Assembly (NCBI GenBank): GCA_021796375.1
Contig: JAJYJF010000131.1
Coordinates: forward strand, 1-6,581
Origin: Chloroflexota bacterium
GTDB taxonomy: Bacteria > Chloroflexota > Anaerolineae > Anaerolineales > Anaerolineaceae
DNA length: 6,581 bases
Direction of reading: 5' to 3'
Below are positions 1-6,074 of this stretch, one piece after another. How positions within the stretch are numbered: position 1 is the first letter of the stretch; each line of letters opens with the position of its first letter. The position numbers and the translations under genes were made by a program. The notes below the pieces were generated by a model, which did no database searches, was not told the DNA's origin, and saw only the letters and a program-made list of their open reading frames with translations.

Positions 1-646
1 CGGCGCCCAGCAGGCCCAGCAGGTGGCCGTACAGGTCCGGCATGCCCACCGCCGCGGCCCGCTCGGGGAAGGCCAGCAGCAGCCGGCGCAGGGGCAGCGG
101 GCCGGCGGTTAAAGAGGCAACCGCGTTAGCCGCCGATTCGACGGCGAGCAGGTAAGCGTGGAGCGTTTCGACCGGGTCCGCGGCCGGCACGGCGGGTTCG
201 CGCAGCGCGAGCCAGGCCTGGCGCGCCGATTCAGCAAACGGGCGCGCGCGCTGCAGGGCGTAATCGGCGCGGGTGAACTGGGAGCGCTCGCTGGCGCTGA
301 CGAACTCGAACCAGTGCTGCGTGTCGTGGAGCAGTACCGGGTTGGCGTAGATGGCCGGCCCGAGCCACGGATCAACGCGAAGAAGGCGCGGCTGCTGGTA
401 GAGCGACTGCGGCTGGTGGGTGATATCCAGCAGCACCTCGTCCGTCAGCCGGACGAGCTCGCGCTCGTCGAGCGGCTGGGTGTGGTGGATCACGAACAGG
501 TCGATATCGGTGACGCCGCCGATCAGCGGTTCCTCGCCGAGCAGCGAGCCGGTCAGGAAGATGGTGAGGATGCTGCGGTCCTGGCGGGCCAGAAGGTCGG
601 CGTTATCACGGGCGGCTTTCAAGAGCGATTCGCGGGTAATTCTCAT
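1..646 (-). CDS. Nucleotidyltransferase-fold protein, 3' end outside the window
   Basis: The frame starts at ATG 646-644 and stays open to the window edge, giving 215 residues without a stop. An AGGGG ribosome site (651-655) lies four bases before the start. Residues 31-53 carry the polymerase-beta-type nucleotidyltransferase signature: a strand, then G33-S34, then the metal-binding pair D47-I-D49 followed by LFVIH. A likely third carboxylate is D74 in the strand VLLDITH. Known members of this fold transfer a nucleotide to a small molecule, RNA or protein, but the acceptor cannot be read from these motifs. Residues from about 120 onward look alpha-helical and rich in Ala and Leu, as in the helical second domain of minimal or antibiotic nucleotidyltransferases. 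No signal peptide is visible, so it is probably cytoplasmic. It follows the deoxynucleoside kinase by 78 bases. I am confident of the fold and unsure of the role. Confidence 0.8.
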   Translation of the reverse strand, partial: MRITRESLLKAARDNADLLARQDRSILTIFLTGSLLGEEPLIGGVTDIDLFVIHHTQPLDERELVRLTDEVLLDITHQPQSLYQQPRLLRVDPWLGPAIYANPVLLHDTQHWFEFVSASERSQFTRADYALQRARPFAESARQAWLALREPAVPAADPVETLHAYLLAVESAANAVASLTAGPLPLRRLLLAFPERAAAVGMPDLYGHLLGLLGA

Positions 647-648
647 AA

Positions 649-682
649 CACCCCTGTACGGGTATCAGCCCTGGATGGGTAT
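649..682 (-). repeat. 17-bp tandem direct repeat, two copies, before the nucleotidyltransferase start
   Basis: Bases 649-665 and 666-682 are adjacent 17-mers that match at 14 of 17 positions. On the minus strand both read ATACCC-T--CAGGG-TG. The copy nearest the gene supplies the AGGGG ribosome site and ends two bases before the ATG. It could be a small operator-like or translation-control element, or a chance slippage duplication. Confidence 0.5.
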
Positions 683-710
683 GCCGTTGTGCGGGAAGGT
701 CCCGGGTGCG

Positions 711-725
711 GCCGGACGGTCCGGC
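711..725 (-). other. GC-rich inverted repeat at the end of the kinase gene
   Basis: The 15 bases GCCGGACGGTCCGGC are self-complementary around a central G, giving a stem of five to six GC-rich pairs. The structure begins on the last base of the kinase stop codon. No run of T follows on the minus strand, so this is not a standard intrinsic terminator. It may be a weak pause or an RNA-end stabilising hairpin. Confidence 0.4.
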
Positions 726-1366
726 TATGAGTCCGGATTCAGGGGCAGCTCTGGCTGGAAGGGGGAGAGCTTGAGCGCCTGCTTGATCCGGTTCTCCACC
801 TGCTTGAGGTGGTCGGGCTGGGTGACAAAGTTCAGCGGGTTGGTGTCGATGGTGAGGACCGGCATCCGGTGATGATGGTCGTTGAAGAACGAATCGTAGG
901 CGCAGTTGAGCTCGTCGATGTAGTCGCGCTCGATCTGCCGCTCGTACGAGCGGTCGCGCAGGGCGATGCGCTGCATCAGCGTCTCGGTGGAGGCGCGCAG
1001 GTAGACGACCAGGTCTGGCAGCGGGATCTTCTCGGCCAGGGCCTCGTGCACCCGGTAATACATGTTCAGCTCGTCGCCTTTCAGGTTGATCCCGGCAAAG
1101 AGCGCGTCTTTCTCGAAGGTGTAATCGGCGATCAAATTCCCTTGAGAGAGCGTCTGCGGGACGGCAACCTGCTGCTGGTGGTAGCGGCTCAGCAGGAAGA
1201 AGATCTGCGTCTGAAAGGCATAGCGGGCCCGGTCGGCGTAAAAATCGGATAGGAAGGGGTTCTCTTCGAAAACCTCCAGAAGCAGATCGGCTTCGAACGC
1301 CGGCTGGAGGAGGCGGGCCAGGGTGGTTTTGCCGACGCCGATCACGCCCTCAATGGCAAGATACAT
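725..1366 (-). CDS. Deoxynucleoside kinase (deoxyguanosine/deoxyadenosine kinase type)
   Basis: This 213-residue protein probably phosphorylates a deoxynucleoside with ATP in the cytoplasmic salvage of DNA precursors. A P-loop GVIGVGKT sits at residues 7-14. A conserved EENPFLSDFY segment at 34-43 matches the substrate-pocket region of the dNK family. The segment at 80-91 (ADYTFEKDALFA) closely resembles the DY-F-K-LFA block of bacterial dGK/dAK enzymes. A lid motif RDRSYER at 137-143 supplies the phosphate-binding arginines. Length is normal for bacterial dNKs. The frame extends upstream to a TTG at 1414, but the ATG at 1366 has a good GGAGAG site and places the P-loop strand at the N-terminus, as in the family. 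It lies 175 bases after the peptidase gene, so it may have its own promoter. Base preference (purine or pyrimidine) cannot be set from sequence alone. Confidence 0.93.
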   Translation of the reverse strand: MYLAIEGVIGVGKTTLARLLQPAFEADLLLEVFEENPFLSDFYADRARYAFQTQIFFLLSRYHQQQVAVPQTLSQGNLIADYTFEKDALFAGINLKGDELNMYYRVHEALAEKIPLPDLVVYLRASTETLMQRIALRDRSYERQIERDYIDELNCAYDSFFNDHHHRMPVLTIDTNPLNFVTQPDHLKQVENRIKQALKLSPFQPELPLNPDS

Positions 1367-1369
1367 GGA

Positions 1370-1375
1370 CTCTCC
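1370..1375 (-). promoter_or_regulatory. Ribosome binding site that fixes the kinase start
   Basis: On the minus strand GGAGAG is followed by three bases and the ATG at 1366. The alternative upstream TTG at 1414 has no such site. A GANTC sequence (GAGTC on the minus strand, 1368-1372) overlaps it. Confidence 0.7.
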
Positions 1376-1420
1376 GGAATTTGCTCTCGGAAGGGTACTT
1401 GACCCAACGTGCAAGTTTTA

Positions 1421-1480
1421 TCTGCCCTCACCCCCGTTCGGGAGCGGGGAGATACAACGAGAGGGATGGGTTGGTGGAGA
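1421..1480. repeat. GC-rich intergenic repeat-like segment with hairpin
   Basis: The gap 1367-1541 between the peptidase and kinase genes holds no gene. Its middle has a C-rich block (CCCTCACCCCC), then a G-rich block with GGGAGCGGGGAG, then GAGAGGGATGGG. CCCCG at 1432-1436 pairs with CGGGG at 1445-1449 around an eight-base loop. The pattern resembles the CCCTCACCCC / GGGAGAGGGG type of dispersed non-coding repeat seen in many GC-rich environmental genomes, in a degenerate form. That resemblance is from memory and not a database match. Confidence 0.4.
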
Positions 1481-1541
1481 ACCTGCACATCGTGTGTGTC
1501 AACCGATTCTAAAAAGTGATCGCTCTGCCGTACGGCTTATC

Positions 1542-3377
1542 TTACCACGGCTGTACCGGGGCGGGTATGGCTTCCAGCTGCTCGACCAGGCCGCGCACCA
1601 CGTCGAAGCCGCCCTGCCAGAAGGAGGCCTGGTGGACGTCGATGCCCGCCTCCGAGAGGATCTGGACCGGGGATTTCGAGCCGCCGGCGGAAAGGATCTT
1701 GAGGTAGCGCGGTTTGAAGGACTCCCCTTCGGCGCGGAACTGGCGGTAGAGCGAGAGCACCAGCAGCTGGCCGAAAGCGTAGGCGTAGACGTAGAAGGGC
1801 GAGCCGTAGATGTGGGGCACCGACACCCACTCCCAGCGGAAGATGTCGGGGACGTCCACCGCGTCGCCAAACTGAGCGTGCAGGTTCTCCAGGTAGGCGG
1901 CGCTCAGGTCGTCCACCGAAGCCCCGGCGTGGACCATGTCGTGCGCCTGGCGCTCGAACAGGGCGAAGAACGCCTGGCGGCAGATCGTGGCGTAGGCGTC
2001 ATCCACCTGGCGGAAGAGCAGGTCGCGGCGCACCGCCTCGTCGGTCTCATTGGCCAGCAGGCGGTCGACGAGCATCATCTCGCCGAAGGTGGAGGCCGTC
2101 TCGGCCAGCGGCAGGCTGGCGTGGTGGGTGAACAGGGTGTGGCCGGAGGCCAGCATGGAGTGGATGGCGTGGCCGAGCTCGTGCGCCAGGGTCGCCACGT
2201 CCTCGGGCTGGCCCTGGAAGTTGACCAGCACCCAGGGGGTCAGGTCGGGGGTCACCGTCCAGCAGAAAGCCCCGCCGCGCTTGCCTTTGCGCACCTCGCT
2301 GTCCAGGTGGGTCTGGAGGAAGACGCGCCGGGCCAGGTCGGCGAAGCGGGGCTGGAAGCTCTGGAAAGACTCGAAGACCATCCCGGCGGCCTGGTCGAAG
2401 GGGTAGGTCTTCTCGCTTCTGGCCACCGGGGCGTAAACGTCGTAGCGGCGCAGGCGGTCCACCCCGCTGCCTTGATATTTATAGTTCGGAGAAGCGGGGT
2501 CCATCCCGAGCCAGCGCGCTTTGAGGCGGAAGTAGCGCTGGAACAGCGGGGCGTTCTGGCGGCAGACCTCCAGCAGCGTATCCACCACCTCGTCCGGGAC
2601 GTCGTTCATCAGGTTGCGGGCGGAGATGGGGGTGGAGAAGCGGCGCAGGGAGACTTCCTCGTTGCGCCAGTCGCGCACCAGCGTCTGGTACATCTGGCCG
2701 AGGATCGGGCCGTCCGCGCCGTACACGCGGTACAGCTCCTGGTAGGCCCGGGCGCGCAGGTCGGGGTCCGGGTCGCGCACGTAGACCATCAGCTCGCCGC
2801 GGGTCAGGTCGCGGGTCTCCCCGTTCACCGTCATCTTGAAGGTGTAGCGGTTGGTGATCGAATCGTAGAGGGTGTTCAGGGCGCTCGAGCCGGAGACGTT
2901 CTTGATGTTGATGATCTTTTCCTCGGGCTCGCTCAGGGTGTGCGGCTTGAAGTGGCGCATCTCCTCCAGCCAGTAGCGGTAGTCGCCGCTGCCCTCCATG
3001 AGGCGCCCGGCGGTGGGGTCGTCCAGGCCCTTCCACCACAGGCTGAAGAACAGGGTGCGGTTGCCGAGCTCGGCCATGAGCTGGTCGATGCGGGCGACGA
3101 GCGTCTGGGCGGCCTGGTTTTGGGTATCTTCGGTAAACCATAGCCCGGCGTACGAGGCGAGGATGTTGCCCTGGCGGGAGATGTCTTCGAGCTGGCGGAT
3201 GATTTCGAGGAAGGCGGCCGGGGTGATGGCGCCGGTAAGCTCCGCCCGGCGCACCTCGAATTGGGAGACCTTTTCGTCCATCTCCTTGAAGGTTTTCTCA
3301 ATCGCCTGGGCGTCCCCGGAGGAGAGCTCGGCCAAACTCCATCTGGTCTGGGTAAAAGCAAAGGGTTGGTCGGTCAT
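1542..3377 (-). CDS. pepF: M3-family oligoendopeptidase (PepF-like zinc peptidase)
   Basis: The product has 611 residues, a usual length for PepF/M3 oligoendopeptidases, which cleave short peptides in the cytoplasm during peptide recycling. The zinc site is intact: HELGH at 399-403, with H399 and H403 as ligands and E400 as the catalytic base. The third ligand is probably E426 in the block LAETASTFGE (424-433). The long N-terminal part (about 1-190) is helical and fits the family's N-terminal lobe. The block GGAFCW (368-373) before the zinc site and the region DIFRWEWVSVPHIYGSPFY near the end, with its Tyr and His residues, match the substrate-binding side of this family. There is no signal peptide. 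The ATG at 3377 has an AGGA about ten bases upstream, 16 bases past the transposase stop. It is probably co-transcribed with the genes above it. The subgroup closest by eye is the PepF/M3 oligoendopeptidases rather than thimet-type enzymes. Confidence 0.95.
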   Translation of the reverse strand: MTDQPFAFTQTRWSLAELSSGDAQAIEKTFKEMDEKVSQFEVRRAELTGAITPAAFLEIIRQLEDISRQGNILASYAGLWFTEDTQNQAAQTLVARIDQLMAELGNRTLFFSLWWKGLDDPTAGRLMEGSGDYRYWLEEMRHFKPHTLSEPEEKIINIKNVSGSSALNTLYDSITNRYTFKMTVNGETRDLTRGELMVYVRDPDPDLRARAYQELYRVYGADGPILGQMYQTLVRDWRNEEVSLRRFSTPISARNLMNDVPDEVVDTLLEVCRQNAPLFQRYFRLKARWLGMDPASPNYKYQGSGVDRLRRYDVYAPVARSEKTYPFDQAAGMVFESFQSFQPRFADLARRVFLQTHLDSEVRKGKRGGAFCWTVTPDLTPWVLVNFQGQPEDVATLAHELGHAIHSMLASGHTLFTHHASLPLAETASTFGEMMLVDRLLANETDEAVRRDLLFRQVDDAYATICRQAFFALFERQAHDMVHAGASVDDLSAAYLENLHAQFGDAVDVPDIFRWEWVSVPHIYGSPFYVYAYAFGQLLVLSLYRQFRAEGESFKPRYLKILSAGGSKSPVQILSEAGIDVHQASFWQGGFDVVRGLVEQLEAIPAPVQPW

Positions 3378-3543
3378 GGGTTGGGTATCCTATTTAATCT
3401 AAATGAATGTTCATGAAAATTTCAGGTCCGGCCGGAGCCTGCGCGGGGTTGGCGAGGACGTATTGGCGAACGAGATTTAATTCATCTTCGTCGCGAATGA
3501 CATGTTCGTAGTAATTCCGCTGCCAGATTTTTCTGCCAGGGCA

Positions 3544-3639
3544 ATCGTCTATCGAATTCATCTGTTTGGTAGACATTGTTTTGAAAGCGCCGATCAGCTG
3601 ACCAAACGGTTTTATTTTTGCCAGGTCGGTTGTAGGAGT
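3544..3639 (-). repeat. Internal duplication in the RAYT gene, copy B (canonical copy)
   Basis: This 96-base unit encodes 32 residues (TPTTDLAKIKPFGQ...STKQMNSIDD). It matches the family's normal GxLIGAFKTxxTKQxN segment that leads to the catalytic tyrosine region. It is directly adjacent to copy A, with 17 of 32 residues and about 60 of 96 bases the same by hand alignment. Confidence 0.7.
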
Positions 3640-3735
3640 GTCATGGATTAAATTAATTTGCTGGTTCGATATGGTATTAGATGCGCCGATCCGCTGTCCG
3701 AAGGGTTTGACGTTGCCAGAATCTGCGGTAGGGGC
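3640..3735 (-). repeat. Internal duplication in the RAYT gene, copy A (diverged copy)
   Basis: This 96-base unit encodes 32 residues (APTADSGNVKPFGQ...SNQQINLIHD) and lies in the same frame directly before copy B. It departs further from the family consensus (GASNTIS in place of GAFKTMS), so it looks like the relaxed copy. Its first eight bases overlap the end of the palindrome at 3728-3755. Confidence 0.65.
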
Positions 3736-3755
3736 GGCTCGCGAGCCGCCCCTAC
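3728..3755. repeat. Perfect 28-bp REP-type palindrome with GTAG ends, inside the RAYT gene
   Basis: Bases 3728-3741 (GTAGGGGCGGCTCG) are exactly the reverse complement of 3742-3755. Both strands therefore start with GTAG and run into a GC-rich stem. REP elements handled by RAYT enzymes are known to be short GC-rich hairpins preceded by the tetranucleotide GTAG, which is what makes this call likely. The frame stays open across it and encodes RRGGSRAAPT-like residues after the HUH motif. A perfect 14-base arm is not expected by chance in a window of this size. Confidence 0.8.
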
Positions 3756-4050
3756 GGTCAGAATCCAAAATGAATAATATTCCATGAAAATGATCCGGCA
3801 TGACGCAGAACTCATCTAATAGAATATAGGATACTGTTCTTCCAGCCACAACCAGCATTTCTTAACAATTTCACCGCGAGCGTTTAACCTGAAAGTGCCC
3901 TGGTCCAGGTTCCCCAACAGGCGCTGCCTGTTTTGGGAACAGATCGTCACGAAATAACCGCCAGGCTGGGAATAATCAAATTCTTGAAGGCGGATAGACT
4001 TTCTAAATTGATGCAGTGCCTTACCCTCCCCCATCCTGCTCCCTGTACGG

Positions 4051-5190
4051 TTATGCTTCTCCCTCGCTGGCGGCGCGCAAAAACTGGCGCAGCAGGTCGA
4101 TGCAGCGGCGCTCGCCGGTCTCGCCGTCGACGTAATACCAGGCTTCCCAGCCGTTGGCCGGGCCGCCCTTGATCAGGCTGGCGATCTGGTGGATGGAGCC
4201 GCGCTGGCCGTCGTAATCCAGGGTGCCGTCGGCCAGGACGCGCGCCGCCATCTCGCCGTGCTGCCCAAAATAGACCACCTGCCCCGGGTCGAGCAGCCCG
4301 TACTCGAGCACCTGCCCGAAGGGGATGCGCGGCGCCTTGCGCGGGCTGCGGGAGGCGAACACCAGCGGGTCGAGCTCCACCTGCAGGATGCCGGCGATCC
4401 GCTCGCGGGCCAGCGTCACGTAGAACGGGCTGCGCTCGATGCCGATAAAATGGCGGCCCAGCCGGCGGGCCATCGCCCCGGTGGTGCCGGTGCCGAAGAA
4501 CGGATCCAGCACCACGTCGCCGACCTGCGTGCTCGCCAGCAGCACCCGGTAGAGCAGCGCCTCGGGCTTTTGGGTCGGGTGGGCTTTCTCGCCGTTGTAG
4601 CGCAGGCGCTCCTTCCCGGTGCAGATCGGAAGCTGCCAGTCGCTGCGCATCTGGAGCCCATCGTTGAGCGCCTTCATGGCGTGGTAATTGAACGTGTACG
4701 GCGCGCCGTGCTCTTTCTGCGCCCACAGCAGGATCTCGTGGGCGTTGGTGAAGCGCACCCCGCGGAAATTGGGCATCGGGTTGGATTTCACCCACAGCAC
4801 GTCGTTGAGGATCCAGTACCCCAGGTCCTGCAGGACCGTCCCCACCCGGTAGATGTTGTGGTAGGAGCCGATGACCCACAGCGTGCCGCTGCGCTTGAGC
4901 ACCCGCCGGCACGCGGCGAGCCAGCGCCGGGTGAACTCGTCGTACTCGGCGAAGCTGCCGAAGCGGTCCCAATCGTCGTCGACGCCGTCGACCAGGGTCT
5001 GGTTGGGGCGCCACAGCTCCTGGGCTAGCTGCAGGTTGTAGGGGGGATCGGCAAAAATCAGGTCGACGGATTCAGCGGGCAGGCGCTCGAGCACCTCGGT
5101 GCAGTCTCCCTCGATCACCTGGTCAATGGGCAACCCGGTCTCGGCCGGGCCGTCGATGCTCCAATGGATTTCCTGCTGCAACTCGCTCAT
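4051..5190 (-). CDS. CcrM-like site-specific DNA adenine methyltransferase (beta class, orphan)
   Basis: The 379-residue protein has the motif order of beta-class amino-methyltransferases: catalytic DPPY at 48-51 first, HPTQKP at 204-209, and the AdoMet-binding DPFFGTGTT at 229-237. It would transfer a methyl group from AdoMet to an adenine N6 in DNA. DPPY favours adenine N6 over cytosine N4, though not absolutely. Residues about 287-370 form an added C-terminal domain with IPFGQVLEYGLLDPGQ, GSIH (331-334) and NGW (346-348). This matches the C-terminal recognition domain of CcrM/HinfI-type enzymes, which methylate GANTC, so that target is my prediction. No endonuclease gene is adjacent, so it is an orphan enzyme in this window. 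ATG 5190 has GAGGA about 12 bases upstream and lies 37 bases after the phosphatase stop. The RAYT gene starts 16 bases after its stop. Confidence 0.93.
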   Translation of the reverse strand: MSELQQEIHWSIDGPAETGLPIDQVIEGDCTEVLERLPAESVDLIFADPPYNLQLAQELWRPNQTLVDGVDDDWDRFGSFAEYDEFTRRWLAACRRVLKRSGTLWVIGSYHNIYRVGTVLQDLGYWILNDVLWVKSNPMPNFRGVRFTNAHEILLWAQKEHGAPYTFNYHAMKALNDGLQMRSDWQLPICTGKERLRYNGEKAHPTQKPEALLYRVLLASTQVGDVVLDPFFGTGTTGAMARRLGRHFIGIERSPFYVTLARERIAGILQVELDPLVFASRSPRKAPRIPFGQVLEYGLLDPGQVVYFGQHGEMAARVLADGTLDYDGQRGSIHQIASLIKGGPANGWEAWYYVDGETGERRCIDLLRQFLRAASEGEA

Positions 5191-5227
5191 CCGCCGCCTG
5201 GTTCCTCGCTGGGTTAATTGTACCTGA

Positions 5228-6031
5228 TTATCGCTCCTGCAGCGCCGCGACCATCTGCGGGTGGATGGCCGGGCTGGCGGCGAGGACGGCGTACGGGGGG
5301 CGGAAGAAATCCGGGTCGCCGGCCAGGTCGGTGACCAGCGCGCCGGCTTCCGCGGCGATCAGGGTCCCGGCGGCCAGGTCCCAGGGGCTTAGCTCGATCT
5401 CCCAGAAGCCGTCGAACGCGCCGGCGGCCACCCAGCAGAAATCCAGGGCGGCCGAGCCCATGCGCCGGACGGCCTGGGTGCGCATCTCGAGCCGGGAGAA
5501 GTTCTCCATGTTGTTGTTTTTCTGCCGGCTGGCCAGGTTGTGGGGGAATCCGGTGACGAGCAGGCTGCGGGCCAGGTCCTGCGTGCTCGATACGTGGATG
5601 GGGCTGCCGTTCCTCCAGGCGCCGCGGCCGCGCTCGGCGGTGAAGCACTCGTCGCGCGAGGGGTCGTAAATGGCCCCCAGCTGCAGGATGCCGTCCCGCG
5701 CGTAGCCGATCGAGACGCTGTAGATGGGCACCCCGTGGGCGAAGTTGAGCGTGCCGTCGAGCGGGTCGGTGAACCAGCCGTTGGCGGAGCTCCCCGAGAG
5801 GCTGCCGCGCTCCTCGGTCACGATCGGGTCCTCCGGGAAGCGTTCCCGGATCTGGCGCACCAGGAACTCTTCCGAGGCGTGATCCGCCTCGGTGGCCAGG
5901 TCGTACTCGCCCTTGTAGTTCACCTGGTGCTCGCGGCCGAAGCGCTCCAGGAGGATTTTCCCGGCCTGGCGGGCCAGGGATTCAAGATCGGATAGGGTAG
6001 GCTGTTTGATATTCCTCGACTGAGTATCCAT
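5228..6031 (-). CDS. Inositol monophosphatase family protein (SuhB-like)
   Basis: The 267-residue product has all signatures of Mg-dependent IMPase-family phosphatases: E73-E74 in IVTEERG, the DPLDGTLNF block at 89-97, and WDLAAGTLIAAEAGALVTD beginning at W217-D218. These residues hold two or three Mg ions and hydrolyse a phosphate monoester. Substrates in this family include inositol phosphate, histidinol phosphate, fructose bisphosphate and PAP, and the motifs do not separate these. WFTDPLDG and overall length are closest to inositol monophosphatase/SuhB. I chose ATG 6031 because GGGAG stands just before it; the ATG at 6049 adds six residues and lacks a clear ribosome site. The same frame stays open well upstream over the HD gene, but that stretch is non-coding shadow. 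It lies 43 bases after the HD gene and 37 before the methyltransferase, so it is probably in one operon with both. Confidence 0.93.
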   Translation of the reverse strand: MDTQSRNIKQPTLSDLESLARQAGKILLERFGREHQVNYKGEYDLATEADHASEEFLVRQIRERFPEDPIVTEERGSLSGSSANGWFTDPLDGTLNFAHGVPIYSVSIGYARDGILQLGAIYDPSRDECFTAERGRGAWRNGSPIHVSSTQDLARSLLVTGFPHNLASRQKNNNMENFSRLEMRTQAVRRMGSAALDFCWVAAGAFDGFWEIELSPWDLAAGTLIAAEAGALVTDLAGDPDFFRPPYAVLAASPAIHPQMVAALQER

Positions 6032-6034
6032 GTT

Positions 6035-6039
6035 CTCCC
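6035..6039 (-). promoter_or_regulatory. Ribosome binding site that favours the IMPase start at 6031
   Basis: GGGAG on the minus strand is followed by AAC and the ATG at 6031. The spacing of three bases is short. The competing ATG at 6049 is preceded by a small inverted repeat (CCAGA, three bases, TCTGG at 6052-6064) and has no better site. Confidence 0.5.
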
Positions 6040-6074
6040 AATTGCCCATTTGCCAGATTCTCTGGTTGCCTTCC

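Larger units (their letters stand above)
3394..4034 (-). pseudogene. REP-associated tyrosine transposase (RAYT, IS200-like Y1 family), frameshifted
   Basis: The gene is in two frames. The first part (4034 to a TAG at 3816) gives 72 residues, with RKSIRLQEFDYSQPGGYFVTIC and LNARGEIVKKCW typical of the family N-terminus. The second part, in the frame of 3858-3394, continues with LLDEFCVMPDHFHGI, where HFH is the HUH motif that binds the metal. It then gives IWQRNYYEHVIRDEDEL, whose tyrosine is the expected nucleophile, and QYVLANP near the end. The two halves join without losing conserved sequence if one base was lost around 3819-3835. No slippery heptamer is visible there, so I call it a pseudogene; an assembly error is the alternative. 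RAYTs are single-copy enzymes linked to spreading REP elements. The ATG has AGGGAG four bases upstream and follows the methyltransferase by 16 bases. G+C is about 48 % by hand count, clearly lower than the flanks. Confidence 0.85.

Noticed and set aside
158..1252. Plus-strand frames of 190, 150 and 147 residues opposite the nucleotidyltransferase and kinase genes.
   Set aside because: They have no recognisable motif or ribosome site and are antisense to genes with clear family signatures.
1497..1502. A perfect TTGACA on the minus strand, suggesting a -35 box for the kinase gene.
   Set aside because: No acceptable -10 sequence is found 16-18 bases downstream (the stretch reads CTCCAC), so I do not call a promoter.
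1507..1540. A palindrome GCCGTACGGC followed by a T run on the minus strand, just after the peptidase stop, as a possible intrinsic terminator.
   Set aside because: The palindrome has almost no loop, so the stem would be three pairs at most, and eleven other bases separate it from the T run.
1323..3143. A 606-residue open frame on the plus strand opposite the peptidase and part of the kinase.
   Set aside because: It is antisense to a peptidase with intact catalytic motifs. Its product is low-complexity (rich in Val, Gly, His, Leu) with no family motif, as expected from the complement of a GC-rich gene.
3816..3858. Programmed -1 frameshifting to make full-length RAYT.
   Set aside because: No X-XXY-YYZ slippery heptamer or A/T homopolymer is present in the overlap; a one-base deletion explains the layout more simply.
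4041..4054. A 14-mer (CCCTGTACGGTTAT) matching 13 of 14 bases of 652-665 near another gene start.
   Set aside because: A near match of this length between any two sites in the window is expected by chance, and this one overlaps the methyltransferase stop and the RAYT ribosome site.
3947..5014. A 355-residue minus-strand frame overlapping the methyltransferase.
   Set aside because: It is Arg/Ala/Pro/Gly-rich out-of-frame sequence over a gene whose true frame carries DPPY, HPTQKP and FFGTG motifs.
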